DNA of 64,000 nt from Candidatus Dechloromonas phosphoritropha (GTDB lineage: Bacteria; Pseudomonadota; Gammaproteobacteria; Burkholderiales; Rhodocyclaceae), in contig JADKGN010000004.1 of NCBI GenBank assembly GCA_016722705.1, forward strand, positions 248,001 through 312,000. Direction: 5' to 3'. Numbering within the stretch: position 1 is the stretch's first letter; each line of letters opens with the position of its first letter. Position numbers and translations under genes: made by a program. Below, piece after piece: positions 25,018 through 33,436 of this stretch. Under the pieces are notes generated by a model. That model was not told the origin of the DNA. It was given only the letters and a program-made list of their open reading frames with translations, and did not search any database.

Positions 25018-25610
25018 ATGACCCTGCTGCTTCTGTTGCTGCCCCTGCTCTGGCTGCTTTCTGCCCAGGCTGCCGACACATCTCTTTGGATACCGTTGTG
25101 CGCTTCAACACGCTTTGCGCCACGTGCCACGAGGGCGAATTCAGCGGGCGCCTGAGTTTCGATTCCGGCATCGAGACCACCGAAAATCATATCCGGCGCC
25201 ATGCTGGCGGCGTTCCTCCGGATATCTGGCGCGACCTCGCCCAGTTGCTCACGCACACCAAGCAAACCTGCGCCTACTACCCCATGGCAATCGAAATACC
25301 GAAAGATGGTCGTTGGGATTCAGGAGCTTTGGCGATGCTGCACAACGCGAAGGAAAACGCCTGGTTCATCCCCCTCGGGCACCTGCCCGCTGGCCGCTCT
25401 CTGGCAACTCTGTACTCGGCTGGGCCACTGGAGGGAGTCGCGCAGATCATATCCGCCCGCTTCGACATCACGGACTTTCCGTTGTAATGCCCCGGAAGAA
25501 AGCAAATTGCCTTTGTTTTCGAGGTCGACCGCAGCGGTATCCACTACCTGCGAATCCGATCGGCCAAGGCGCAAGCGCTGTCGGGCCTGGAAATTCAGCA
25601 CGCCGATTGA
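25018..25610 (+). pseudogene. c-type cytochrome, frameshifted and with internal stop
   Basis: ATG 25018, after a GGAGGA site, encodes a clear signal peptide ending at AQAAD. The heme-binding CATCH and the rest of the protein are in another frame from about 25086, so one base is missing near 25083-25090. The second frame stops at TAA 25485-25487. It is then open again in the same frame (IAFVFEVDRSGIHYLRIRSA) to TGA 25608-25610, so the TAA is likely a nonsense change. Two independent lesions argue for a true pseudogene rather than a single read error. The ancestral product would be a periplasmic mono-heme protein of about 190 residues. Confidence 0.65.
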
Positions 25611-25718
25611 GGCCACGACCGCTCACCAAGTCATCCCCGCAGCCTTCGCGCTTGCCTTCAGCGTTCAGCGCGGCAACGTCATGGACGGCAGTCAAAGCCC
25701 CGCCGCCTGGCCAATACA

Positions 25719-26507
25719 CTACAGCCAGCGACGGCTGCGGGCGGCGTCGAGAAAGGCTTCGAGCAGGGGCAGGCAATCGAGAATGTCTTCGTCGCCCGGT
25801 CGCCGGAATTCCGGATGCCATTGCAGGCCGAGCAGGAAATTCCGGCCCGTGCCGCGAATCGCCTCGATCATCCCGTCGCCTTCCGCTCGCGCTTCGACGA
25901 CGAGATCGCGTCCGAGGGTGCGGATACCCTGATGGTGGATCGAAATGACCTGGCAATGAGCGGGATTTCCCAGCCGCTTTTCCAGCAGCCCCCCTTTTTC
26001 AAGGATGATGCCATGCGCATGGCGGTCATAAGCCTCCGCGAGATGCTCGGCAGATCCGGGAAGTTGCGACGCAATGTCCTGATAAAGGGCGCCGCCCATG
26101 GCCACATTGATCAATTGGGCACCGCGGCAGATGCCGAGGACCGGCTTCCCACACTCGAGGAACTCGTGCAACAATTCCATCTCGTACATGTCGCGCGTCC
26201 GGTCGCCTGCCCATTCAGGGCGCATCTCCGTCTCGCCGTAGGTCGCCGGATTGATATCGGCGCCGCCTTGCAGGACTAGTCCGTCAATATTCTTGGCGTA
26301 ATCACTCAATCGCATTACGCTACGGTCAAGAATACCATCACGTGTAATGGAGGGAATCATGAATACCAGCACGTCCCGCGCCATGATCCATTGCGCCACC
26401 GACTGCTCGAGGTATTGCAGTGTCTTGCTGTCGAGACCCTTGCCGCCCGCTCGCGGGTGCAGCAACCGAGCCGACAAACCAATCGTGAGGGTACGTTTCA
26501 GTTTCAT
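25719..26507 (-). CDS. Gamma-glutamyl-gamma-aminobutyrate hydrolase-like class I amidotransferase
   Basis: This 262-aa enzyme is of the PuuD/peptidase C26 type and hydrolyses gamma-glutamyl amides in polyamine or related catabolism. The catalytic Cys is in LGICRGAQLINV, and the His and Glu are in LQWHPEF; GLVLQGGADINP is the usual preceding loop. ATG 26507 is chosen for AAGGAG eight bases upstream. No puu genes are nearby, so the physiological substrate is open. It is divergent from the antiporter gene 91 bases away. The carboxylate-amine ligase beyond the antiporter could make gamma-glutamyl compounds, a possible but unproven link. Confidence 0.85.
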   Translation of the reverse strand: MKLKRTLTIGLSARLLHPRAGGKGLDSKTLQYLEQSVAQWIMARDVLVFMIPSITRDGILDRSVMRLSDYAKNIDGLVLQGGADINPATYGETEMRPEWAGDRTRDMYEMELLHEFLECGKPVLGICRGAQLINVAMGGALYQDIASQLPGSAEHLAEAYDRHAHGIILEKGGLLEKRLGNPAHCQVISIHHQGIRTLGRDLVVEARAEGDGMIEAIRGTGRNFLLGLQWHPEFRRPGDEDILDCLPLLEAFLDAARSRRWL

Positions 26508-26597
26508 GGTGAACTCCTTGGCCCGACGGGGCATAATTTGCCGAGAGCCTCATTGTCTTACTCTCGTTAGTGCCCGACAACCCTAAACATACCCATA

Positions 26598-27800
26598 ATG
26601 AAACCTTCCGTCTTTTTCCTCCCAGACTGGCCACTCGCTTTCGGCCCCTTGCTGTGGGTCGCGCTGGCGGTTTTCGGGGCCGCGCTGGCCGGCGAATGGG
26701 TACGTCATCATCTCGGCCTGCCCAGAATCACGGCCTACCCGATCGTCGGCATGGTCGTCTCGGCTCTGGCGGGCGCACCCTTGGTCGCCGCGCACAGCGA
26801 ATGGCTGCACCGTGGTCTCGACGTGGCCCTCGCCATCCTGCTCTTCGAGCTTGGGAGTCGTGTCGATCTGCGCTGGTTGCGGAATAACCGCTGGCTCCTG
26901 GTGACCAGCCTCTGTGAATCGCTGGCTGCCTTCGGCGCGGTGTTTCTGGTCAGCCGGCATCTCGGCCTGGCTGCCGAACCAGCCGCGCTGCTCGCGGCGA
27001 TCGGGATGGCCACGTCACCCGCCGTCATCATGCGCGTGGTTGCCGAGAGTAATGCGCAGGGTCAGGTCAGCACCCGTCTGCTGATCCTGACGGCGCTCAA
27101 CACCATCTACGCCGTCGTCACCGTGCACCTGGCATTGGGTGTGCTGCACCAGCGCTACAGGGACGACTGGGTGCTGGCGATCACCCATCCGCTGTATCTG
27201 CTCGGCGGAGGGCTGCTCGTCGGCATGCTGCTGGCCGAGGCGGTCAGCAGACTGGATCGCTGGCTGCGCTTGCGCGACGAGTATGCCTCCACCGTTCTGC
27301 TCGGCCTCGTGCTGATGACCATCGGCCTGATCGAAGCCCTGCACCTGCCCGTGACTCTGTGCATGTTGTTCGCCGGCATCGTCCTGCGCAATAGCACACC
27401 CCGGGCCTGGGTGTTCCCGCGACACTTCGGCTCCGTCGGCGGCGTGCTGGTGGTTATGCTTTTTCTCGTGGTCGGCGCGCAGATCAAGATCGAACACCTG
27501 TTGACCGGTGGCGTCCTGGCCCTCGTCCTGATCGGTGCACGCAGTCTGGCAAAGCTGTGCGGCATCCTGCTGCTGGCGCGGCCCGCGGGCATCAGTTGGC
27601 GCCAGGGCCTGTTGCTGGGCCTCGCGCTTTCCCCGGCGGCCGGGCCGGTGATGGTAGCTGCCGCCGACATCGGGCGCATCTACCCGCAGTTGCAGGGCAC
27701 CATGGTCCCAGTCGCGATGAGTGCGGCGGCGATCATGGAACTGGCCGGCCCGGTGATCGTGGCATTGTGCCTCAAGTGGAGCGGAGAGCGTCGTGACTGA
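26598..27800 (+). CDS. Cation:proton antiporter (CPA2/KefB-like)
   Basis: This 400-aa inner-membrane protein has about 12 hydrophobic segments of the monovalent cation:proton antiporter-2 family. It exchanges H+ for Na+ or K+. There is no C-terminal RCK/TrkA-N domain, so it is the short form. The conserved GHLGLPRITAY-like entry (HHLGLPRITAYPIVGMVVSA) and the internal helix ALLAAIGMATSPAVIMRVVA fit the family. It overlaps the following ligase gene by eight bases. Other such transporters are gated by glutathione or related thiols. A link to the gamma-glutamyl ligase next door is an attractive inference. Confidence 0.82.
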   Translation: MKPSVFFLPDWPLAFGPLLWVALAVFGAALAGEWVRHHLGLPRITAYPIVGMVVSALAGAPLVAAHSEWLHRGLDVALAILLFELGSRVDLRWLRNNRWLLVTSLCESLAAFGAVFLVSRHLGLAAEPAALLAAIGMATSPAVIMRVVAESNAQGQVSTRLLILTALNTIYAVVTVHLALGVLHQRYRDDWVLAITHPLYLLGGGLLVGMLLAEAVSRLDRWLRLRDEYASTVLLGLVLMTIGLIEALHLPVTLCMLFAGIVLRNSTPRAWVFPRHFGSVGGVLVVMLFLVVGAQIKIEHLLTGGVLALVLIGARSLAKLCGILLLARPAGISWRQGLLLGLALSPAAGPVMVAAADIGRIYPQLQGTMVPVAMSAAAIMELAGPVIVALCLKWSGERRD

Positions 27801-28935
27801 AGAAATCGAGAACGAACTGCCGGATTTCTCGCATTCCGCGCCGTTGACCCTGGGTGTGGAACTCGAGCTGCAGATCGTCGGCAGTCAAGATTACAACCTG
27901 ATCGGCTCGGCCCCGGACCTGTTGCGCGAAATGGCCGGCCGTCGGTATCCGGGTGAGATCAAACCGGAAATGACCGATTCGATGATTGAGCTTTCGACCG
28001 ATATCTGCCAGGACTACAACGATGCGCTGGCCCAGTTGCTCGACATCCGAAAGACCCTGGTACATCAGGCGGACCGCCTCGGCATCCTGCTTTCCGGGGG
28101 CGGTACCCATCCCTTTCAGCACTGGGGACAGCAAGCCATCTTCGACGCCCCGCGCTTCCACCACCTTTCGCAGCTTTATGGCTATCTGGCCAAGCAGTTC
28201 ACCGTCTTCGGCCAGCATGTCCATATCGGATGCGCCTGCCCGGACCAGGCGTTGTGGCTGCTGCACGCCTTTAGTCGCTACATACCGCACCTTATCGCCC
28301 TGTCCGCCGCCTCGCCCTTCGTGCAGGGCTTCGACACCGGTTTCCAGTCGGCGCGACTCAATTCGGTCTTTGCCTTCCCGCTCAGCGGACGCGCGCCCTT
28401 CGTGTTGAACTGGGACGACTTCTCCGCCTATTACCGCAAGATGATCGCCACCGGCGTCGTCGAGAACATGAAGGACTTCTATTGGGACATCCGTCCCAAG
28501 CCCGAATTCGGCACCATCGAACTGCGTGTGATGGATACGCCGCTGACCGTGGACCGGGCTGCACAGATCGCCGCTTATGCCCAGGCGCTGGCGCGCTATC
28601 TGCTCGAGGAAAAGCCGATCGAGCCGCGCGAGGACGATTACCTGGTCTATACCTTCAACCGTTTCCAGGCCTGCCGCTTCGGCTATGACGGTACGCTGGT
28701 GGTGCCCGGCAGCGCCGAACAACGCATCATCCGCGACGATATCCTGCGCACGATGGCCATCATCGAGGTGCATGCCTACGATCTCGGTTCAACCGAAGCA
28801 TTGAACTTGCTGCGCACCGAGGTCTTGCAGCGGCGCAATGGAGCAAGCGAGGTTCGCGACAGCTTCGTACGCGAAGGCGCGCTGGAAGAGGTCGTCCGCC
28901 AGGGGAGCGAACGCTGGGCCGGACGCCTGACCTGA
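27793..28935 (+). CDS. Carboxylate-amine ligase, YbdK family
   Basis: This is a 380-aa glutamate-cysteine ligase type 2-like enzyme. The entry motif LTLGVELELQIV supplies metal-binding Glu residues. GGGTHPFQHW and FGQHVHIG are the hallmark histidine segments, and GTIELRVMDTP is near residue 240. YbdK proteins have weak glutamate-cysteine ligase activity in vitro; the true amine acceptor is unknown. The start is GTG 27793, overlapping the antiporter gene by eight bases, so the two are coupled. It is convergent with the DAB operon, ending 21 bases before its last stop. Confidence 0.87.
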   Translation: MTEEIENELPDFSHSAPLTLGVELELQIVGSQDYNLIGSAPDLLREMAGRRYPGEIKPEMTDSMIELSTDICQDYNDALAQLLDIRKTLVHQADRLGILLSGGGTHPFQHWGQQAIFDAPRFHHLSQLYGYLAKQFTVFGQHVHIGCACPDQALWLLHAFSRYIPHLIALSAASPFVQGFDTGFQSARLNSVFAFPLSGRAPFVLNWDDFSAYYRKMIATGVVENMKDFYWDIRPKPEFGTIELRVMDTPLTVDRAAQIAAYAQALARYLLEEKPIEPREDDYLVYTFNRFQACRFGYDGTLVVPGSAEQRIIRDDILRTMAIIEVHAYDLGSTEALNLLRTEVLQRRNGASEVRDSFVREGALEEVVRQGSERWAGRLT

Positions 28936-28956
28936 AGGGCATTTTCTTGCCCGCCC

Positions 28957-30414
28957 TCAGCGCACCACCCCGGCGGCCCACGCCTCCGCCGCCGGCCGGA
29001 CGATCTCGAGCCACGGCCCGGGATAAAGGCCGATGGTCACAACCAGGGTGATCAGGATCACCAGCACCGCCCATTCCCGTGGCCGCAGGTCTTCGGCTTC
29101 CAGCACCTCGCGACGGGTTGCCCGGCCGAGGAACGCCTTTCGGTAGAGCGACAGGAATCCGGCGGCGGCGATGGCCAGCCCGAACAGCGCAGCCATTCCG
29201 GTGCCCGCATGGCTCTCGAGGGCGGCGAGGATCACCATGAATTCACCGGGAAAGCTGCTGGTGCCAGGCATGCCGACGCCGGCCAGGCCGCAGATCAGGA
29301 CGCCGCTGGCGAGCAGCGGCATCGTCAGGGCAGCCCCGCCGAGACTGTTGATGTCGGTCGACCCCGTGCGTTGGCGCAGGAACTCGAGGAGCATGAAAGC
29401 GCCGCCGGTGGCCACCGAAAAGCTCAGCAGCAGCGACACCGCCCCTTGCACCCCCTGCGCCGTGAATGTGGCCAGGCCGAGCACGGCCAGCCCGACGTGG
29501 CAGATGCTCGCATAGGCCAGCCCGACCCGCAGGTTGGTCTGCGCCAGGATGCCCACCGCGCCGTAGATCAGGGTCAGGGTGCCGAGGCCCGCGAGCAGCC
29601 AGTACATATCCTGCGCCGCAGCGGGTGCCAGCGGAATGGCCAGGCGCACCAGTCCGTAGGCCCCGACCTTGAGCCCGACAAGCAGCGCGGTCAGCGAACC
29701 CGGCGCCGCCAGCGCGAACCGCGGCAGCCAGGTGTGCAGCGGAACCAGCGGCACCTTCACGCCAAAGCCGATCAGGCAGAGCAGGAAGAAAATCATTTGC
29801 ATCGAATATGGCAAGGGCACCGCCAGCAACGCCAGCAGGTCGAAGGTCGGCACCGACTGGCTGGCGGCGAGCATTACGAAGGCGAGCAGCAGCGGCACGC
29901 CGCCGGCCAGCATGATCATGAAATAGCGCGCCGCCACGCGAGGACTGCCGGCCGTCACACCCCAGCGGGCGAGCAGGAAGTAGCTCGGCGGCAGGGTCAG
30001 TTCCCAGAAGAAAAAGAAGAGCAGCGTGTCGAGCGCGCAGAAGATCCCCAGCGTCGCGCACTGCAACAGCAGCAGCAGGCAGTAGTGCAGGCGCGGCGCG
30101 TCGTGCACGGCATTCCAGCAAGCCACCAGGCTGCCGAGGAATAGCAGCGCCGTTGCCGGCAGGAACAGCACGGACAGGCCGTCGACCCCCAACTGATAAT
30201 GCACGTTGAGGCTCGACACCCAAAGCTCGCGCTCGAGCAACTGGAAGCGCGCGCCACCCGGGTCGAAGGCGACAAGCACGGCACTGGCGGCAGCCAGCGT
30301 CGCCAGCATGACCAGCGCCGTCAGGCCACGCGCCGCGCGGTCCGGGAGCAGCCAGATCAGCACGGCGCCGAGCAGCGGCAGGAAAACAAGGAGAGAAAGC
30401 AGGTATCCGTTCAT
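28957..30414 (-). CDS. NuoM-like antiporter subunit (last gene of DAB operon)
   Basis: This is a 485-aa, roughly 14-helix proton-channel subunit of the complex I/Mrp type. It retains the key charged residues: Glu in FFFFWELTLPPSYF and Lys in LLVGLKVGAYGLVR. GFGVKVPLVPLHTWLP and MPGTSSFPGEF are conserved loops. No other complex I subunits are adjacent, so it belongs to the DAB-type assembly rather than to NADH dehydrogenase. It starts in an ATGA overlap with the preceding gene and ends the five-gene run. Confidence 0.85.
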   Translation of the reverse strand: MNGYLLSLLVFLPLLGAVLIWLLPDRAARGLTALVMLATLAAASAVLVAFDPGGARFQLLERELWVSSLNVHYQLGVDGLSVLFLPATALLFLGSLVACWNAVHDAPRLHYCLLLLLQCATLGIFCALDTLLFFFFWELTLPPSYFLLARWGVTAGSPRVAARYFMIMLAGGVPLLLAFVMLAASQSVPTFDLLALLAVPLPYSMQMIFFLLCLIGFGVKVPLVPLHTWLPRFALAAPGSLTALLVGLKVGAYGLVRLAIPLAPAAAQDMYWLLAGLGTLTLIYGAVGILAQTNLRVGLAYASICHVGLAVLGLATFTAQGVQGAVSLLLSFSVATGGAFMLLEFLRQRTGSTDINSLGGAALTMPLLASGVLICGLAGVGMPGTSSFPGEFMVILAALESHAGTGMAALFGLAIAAAGFLSLYRKAFLGRATRREVLEAEDLRPREWAVLVILITLVVTIGLYPGPWLEIVRPAAEAWAAGVVR

Positions 30415-31910
30415 CGTACGAAACGCGCCGCCAGACCCTGACTGGCGGCCTCGGTAAGATGCAACCAGGGTTCGGTGAAGAAGCCGATGGTCAGCATCGC
30501 CAGCAGCGCGATGCCGCACACCAGATATTCCATGGGCGTGGTGCGGTCGACGTCGGGGGAACCCTGTTTTCGCTGGCTCAAAAAGGCGCGCTGAAAGGCC
30601 CACAGCAGGAATCCGGCCGCCGCGACGTTGCCGAGCGCCGCCGCCACCGTCGACAGGGCGCCAAAGGAGTCGATGGCTGCCTCCAGAATCAGGTGGGCGG
30701 CGTCGAAACCGGGGGTTCCCGGCATGCCGACGATAGCCAGGCCGAAAATGAGGAAGGCGATGGCGAGGAAGGGAATGCGCTCGAACAGGCCGGAGAGTTC
30801 GTCGAGTTCGGTAGTGCCGGTGCGGCGGAAGACGAAGCCGACGATGAACCACATGCCGCTCACCGCCAGGCCGAAGTTGGCGGCGAGCAGCACGGCGCCC
30901 TGAATCCCCGCCTCGTGCAGACTGAAGACGCCGATCACCAGCAGGCTGGTATGGCTGACCACGGCGAACCCCAGCAAGCGGCGGAGATTGGTCTGCTGGA
31001 AGGCCAGTGCGGCGGTGAAGAAGACACCGGCCATGGCGAAGCCGATGACGTAGGGCTGCCAGTGGAGAACGGCGGCTGGCGTTAGCGGCAGCACGAAACG
31101 CAGCATGCCGTAGATGCCGACCTTGGTACCGACCATCAGCGCCGGGGCGACGGCGATCAGGCCGTGCTGCGCCATGTTGGGCAGCCAGCCGTGCAGCGGG
31201 AAGAGCGGCGTGCGCACCGCCAGTCCGTAGAACAGGAGGAAGAAAGCCACCGTCTGGAAACGGTCGGCCAGCACGGTGCCCGCGAGGTCAAAGAGGTCGA
31301 AGCTCCAGCGTCCGCCACTGGCATCGGCGTGGCCCCAGCCGAGCACCAGGCAGCCGGCGACGAACAGCGCCAGGCCGAAGCTCTGATACTGGACGAAGCG
31401 GGCCAACGCCTGCGTCTCGGCGCGTGACGAAGCCCAGCGCCGCAGGAGATAGATCACCGCCCACAGTTCGAGCGCCGAAAATAGCGCGAACCAGGCGACA
31501 TTCAGCGTCACCAGCATGCCAACCAACCCCGCCTCGGCGACCAGCAGCACGGCGAACAGGCGGCCCGGCGAAATCATGCCGCGACTCATCCCGTAGAAGG
31601 TCATCAGCACGGTCAGCAGGGCCGCAACCAGCAAAAAGACGATGCTCATTCCATCGACCGCGACATGATAGGCGAGCGGTTCGAAACGCTCCGCCAGTTG
31701 CAGCGTCGCCGACGCCGGATTGATCCGGCTGGCGACGACGATACACAGCAGCAGTTCGGCCAGGGCGAAAGCCTTGCCGGCGACAACCGCCGTTGCCCTT
31801 TCCTTGAAGGCGAAGGCGACGGTGGCGCCGCACAGCGGCAGCAGTTGCAGGATTGCCAGCAGCGGCGGGCCACCCTGCTCGGCCCCGAGGATTTCGCTGA
31901 AGCCACCCAT
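30411..31910 (-). CDS. NuoM/NuoN-like antiporter subunit (DAB operon)
   Basis: This 499-aa multi-spanning subunit has the conserved Glu in FSALELWAVIYLLRR and Lys in LMVGTKVGIYGMLR, the residues that move protons in complex I antiporter-like subunits. The loop VRTPLFPLHGWLPNMAQHG and the motif MPGTPGFDAAHL are present. It overlaps dabB by one base (TGATG) and the next gene by four. It is distinct from the neighbouring NuoM-like proteins in sequence, so it is not a recent duplicate. Confidence 0.85.
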   Translation of the reverse strand: MGGFSEILGAEQGGPPLLAILQLLPLCGATVAFAFKERATAVVAGKAFALAELLLCIVVASRINPASATLQLAERFEPLAYHVAVDGMSIVFLLVAALLTVLMTFYGMSRGMISPGRLFAVLLVAEAGLVGMLVTLNVAWFALFSALELWAVIYLLRRWASSRAETQALARFVQYQSFGLALFVAGCLVLGWGHADASGGRWSFDLFDLAGTVLADRFQTVAFFLLFYGLAVRTPLFPLHGWLPNMAQHGLIAVAPALMVGTKVGIYGMLRFVLPLTPAAVLHWQPYVIGFAMAGVFFTAALAFQQTNLRRLLGFAVVSHTSLLVIGVFSLHEAGIQGAVLLAANFGLAVSGMWFIVGFVFRRTGTTELDELSGLFERIPFLAIAFLIFGLAIVGMPGTPGFDAAHLILEAAIDSFGALSTVAAALGNVAAAGFLLWAFQRAFLSQRKQGSPDVDRTTPMEYLVCGIALLAMLTIGFFTEPWLHLTEAASQGLAARFVR

Positions 31911-33436
31911 CAGAGGATCACCACGAAGGTCACCATGACCGCCATCATCAGGTAGCGCGGCTGCTCGAGCAGGTTTTCCACGACCCGCAGATAGCCGCTG
32001 GTCCGCCGCAGCAGCCGTTCCGCCACCCCGCCGCGACCGCTCAGCGAAAGGTGCGTCTCCAGTCGCTGCAGGCGTTCGGCAAGGCTGGCCAGCGCCCGCC
32101 CGGCGAGGCCGTCGCCGACGATCAGCGGATGCTCGGGGGCGAGCGGCTTACCACGACCCGGCTCGCCCAGCGCGCGATCGATGAAATGCTCTTCGAGCCC
32201 ACGAATGTCCTGGGCAAACGACCCGGTCGGCTTCACCAGCAGCGTGAAACCCAGCCGGTCGAGCCAGAAGCGCTCGACAGCTGCCGCATACAGCCATTGC
32301 CAGCGGCGCAGCCAGATCGGCGCCGGCTTCGGGCGCCCCTGCGTCAGCGCCAGCCAGGACGGAGCGAACAGGAACTGCCAGGCGCGCCACGCCGCATGCA
32401 GGCACAGGTGAACGGTGGCCAGCGTCGTCCATCCGAGGCCGATGGCGACGAACATCAGCGCCACCTGAAAGACCGTCGCAAAGATCAGCGCCGACTTGAC
32501 GTCGGTCTGTACCAGCCCGCACAGCCAGGCATAGAGAGCCGTCGCGGCGCCAGCGACGACCAGCCCCACCATCACGTCCGGTACCTGCGCGAGCAGCGGC
32601 GATAGCCGCAGCAGCAGATAGACGCCGGCATGAATCATGACCGCGCCATAGAAGATTGCCGACGACGGCGTCGGCCCCTCGAGTGCCCGCGCGATCCACG
32701 GCGTGAATGGCAGCTGCGCCGACTTGGCGAGAGCCGCGACGACGAAGCCGCAGACCAGCAGGCGCGCTGTCACCTTCGTCAGTTCCGCGGTGCCGGCCAA
32801 GACCGGCCACTCGAAACTGCCGAGCCAGGCGGCGGCAAAGCCGAGGCCGAGGAGGAACCCGACATCGCCGCCGCGATTGGCCACGAAGGCGAAAAGGGCA
32901 TTGTCGGTCGCCACCGGACGCTGCCAGGAATAGCCGATCAGCAGGAAGGAGGCAATACCGCACATTTCCCAACCGACGAAGGCGAGCAGGCCGTTGCCGG
33001 CGAGAAAGACGAGCTGGATGCCGGCGAGGAACAGGCTGAGGACGATGAAGAAGCGATGGAAGCCGGCTTCGCGGTGCAGGTAGTTGGCCGAAAACCGCAG
33101 CGTCAGCCAGCCGATCAGCGCCGCTACCGTCGATACGGACAGCGACAGAGGATCGAGCAGGAAGGAAATGGTGCCCCGCCAGTTGCCGCTGGCGAACCAT
33201 GTGCCGAGGACGCGATGGTCGGGCGCGCCGTCGCGCAATGCCACGAGATCGATGCCGAGCAGCAGCAGCAGGCCGGCGAGTGCGGCCAGCGCGCAGAGTT
33301 GAGCAGTCAGCGCCTCGGCGCCGTCGCCACGCGCGCACCCGAACAGCACGCGCAGCCCGACGGCCACGAGAGCCAGCAGCGGCAATGCCGGCACCAGCCA
33401 GACCAGATCAGGCAGCAGGTGCAGTGCCGCATTCAT
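31910..33436 (-). CDS. dabB: Inorganic carbon transporter subunit DabB (NuoL-like)
   Basis: This 508-aa membrane subunit pairs with DabA and supplies the ion-driven part of the DAB CO2/bicarbonate uptake complex. NuoL-like features are DPLSLSVSTVAALIGW, GWEMCGIASFLLIGYSW with its Glu, and AKSAQLPFTPWIARALEGP with the channel Lys. SSAIFYGAVMIHAGVYLLLR is also present. The long lateral helix of true NuoL is missing. ATG 33436 overlaps the dabA stop by four bases, so the subunits are made together. Confidence 0.88.
   Translation of the reverse strand: MNAALHLLPDLVWLVPALPLLALVAVGLRVLFGCARGDGAEALTAQLCALAALAGLLLLLGIDLVALRDGAPDHRVLGTWFASGNWRGTISFLLDPLSLSVSTVAALIGWLTLRFSANYLHREAGFHRFFIVLSLFLAGIQLVFLAGNGLLAFVGWEMCGIASFLLIGYSWQRPVATDNALFAFVANRGGDVGFLLGLGFAAAWLGSFEWPVLAGTAELTKVTARLLVCGFVVAALAKSAQLPFTPWIARALEGPTPSSAIFYGAVMIHAGVYLLLRLSPLLAQVPDVMVGLVVAGAATALYAWLCGLVQTDVKSALIFATVFQVALMFVAIGLGWTTLATVHLCLHAAWRAWQFLFAPSWLALTQGRPKPAPIWLRRWQWLYAAAVERFWLDRLGFTLLVKPTGSFAQDIRGLEEHFIDRALGEPGRGKPLAPEHPLIVGDGLAGRALASLAERLQRLETHLSLSGRGGVAERLLRRTSGYLRVVENLLEQPRYLMMAVMVTFVVIL

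Noticed and set aside
30415..30852. N-terminal extension of the last NuoM-like gene
   Set aside because: It overlaps the preceding subunit gene completely; the ATGA-coupled start at 30414 gives a normal N-terminus.
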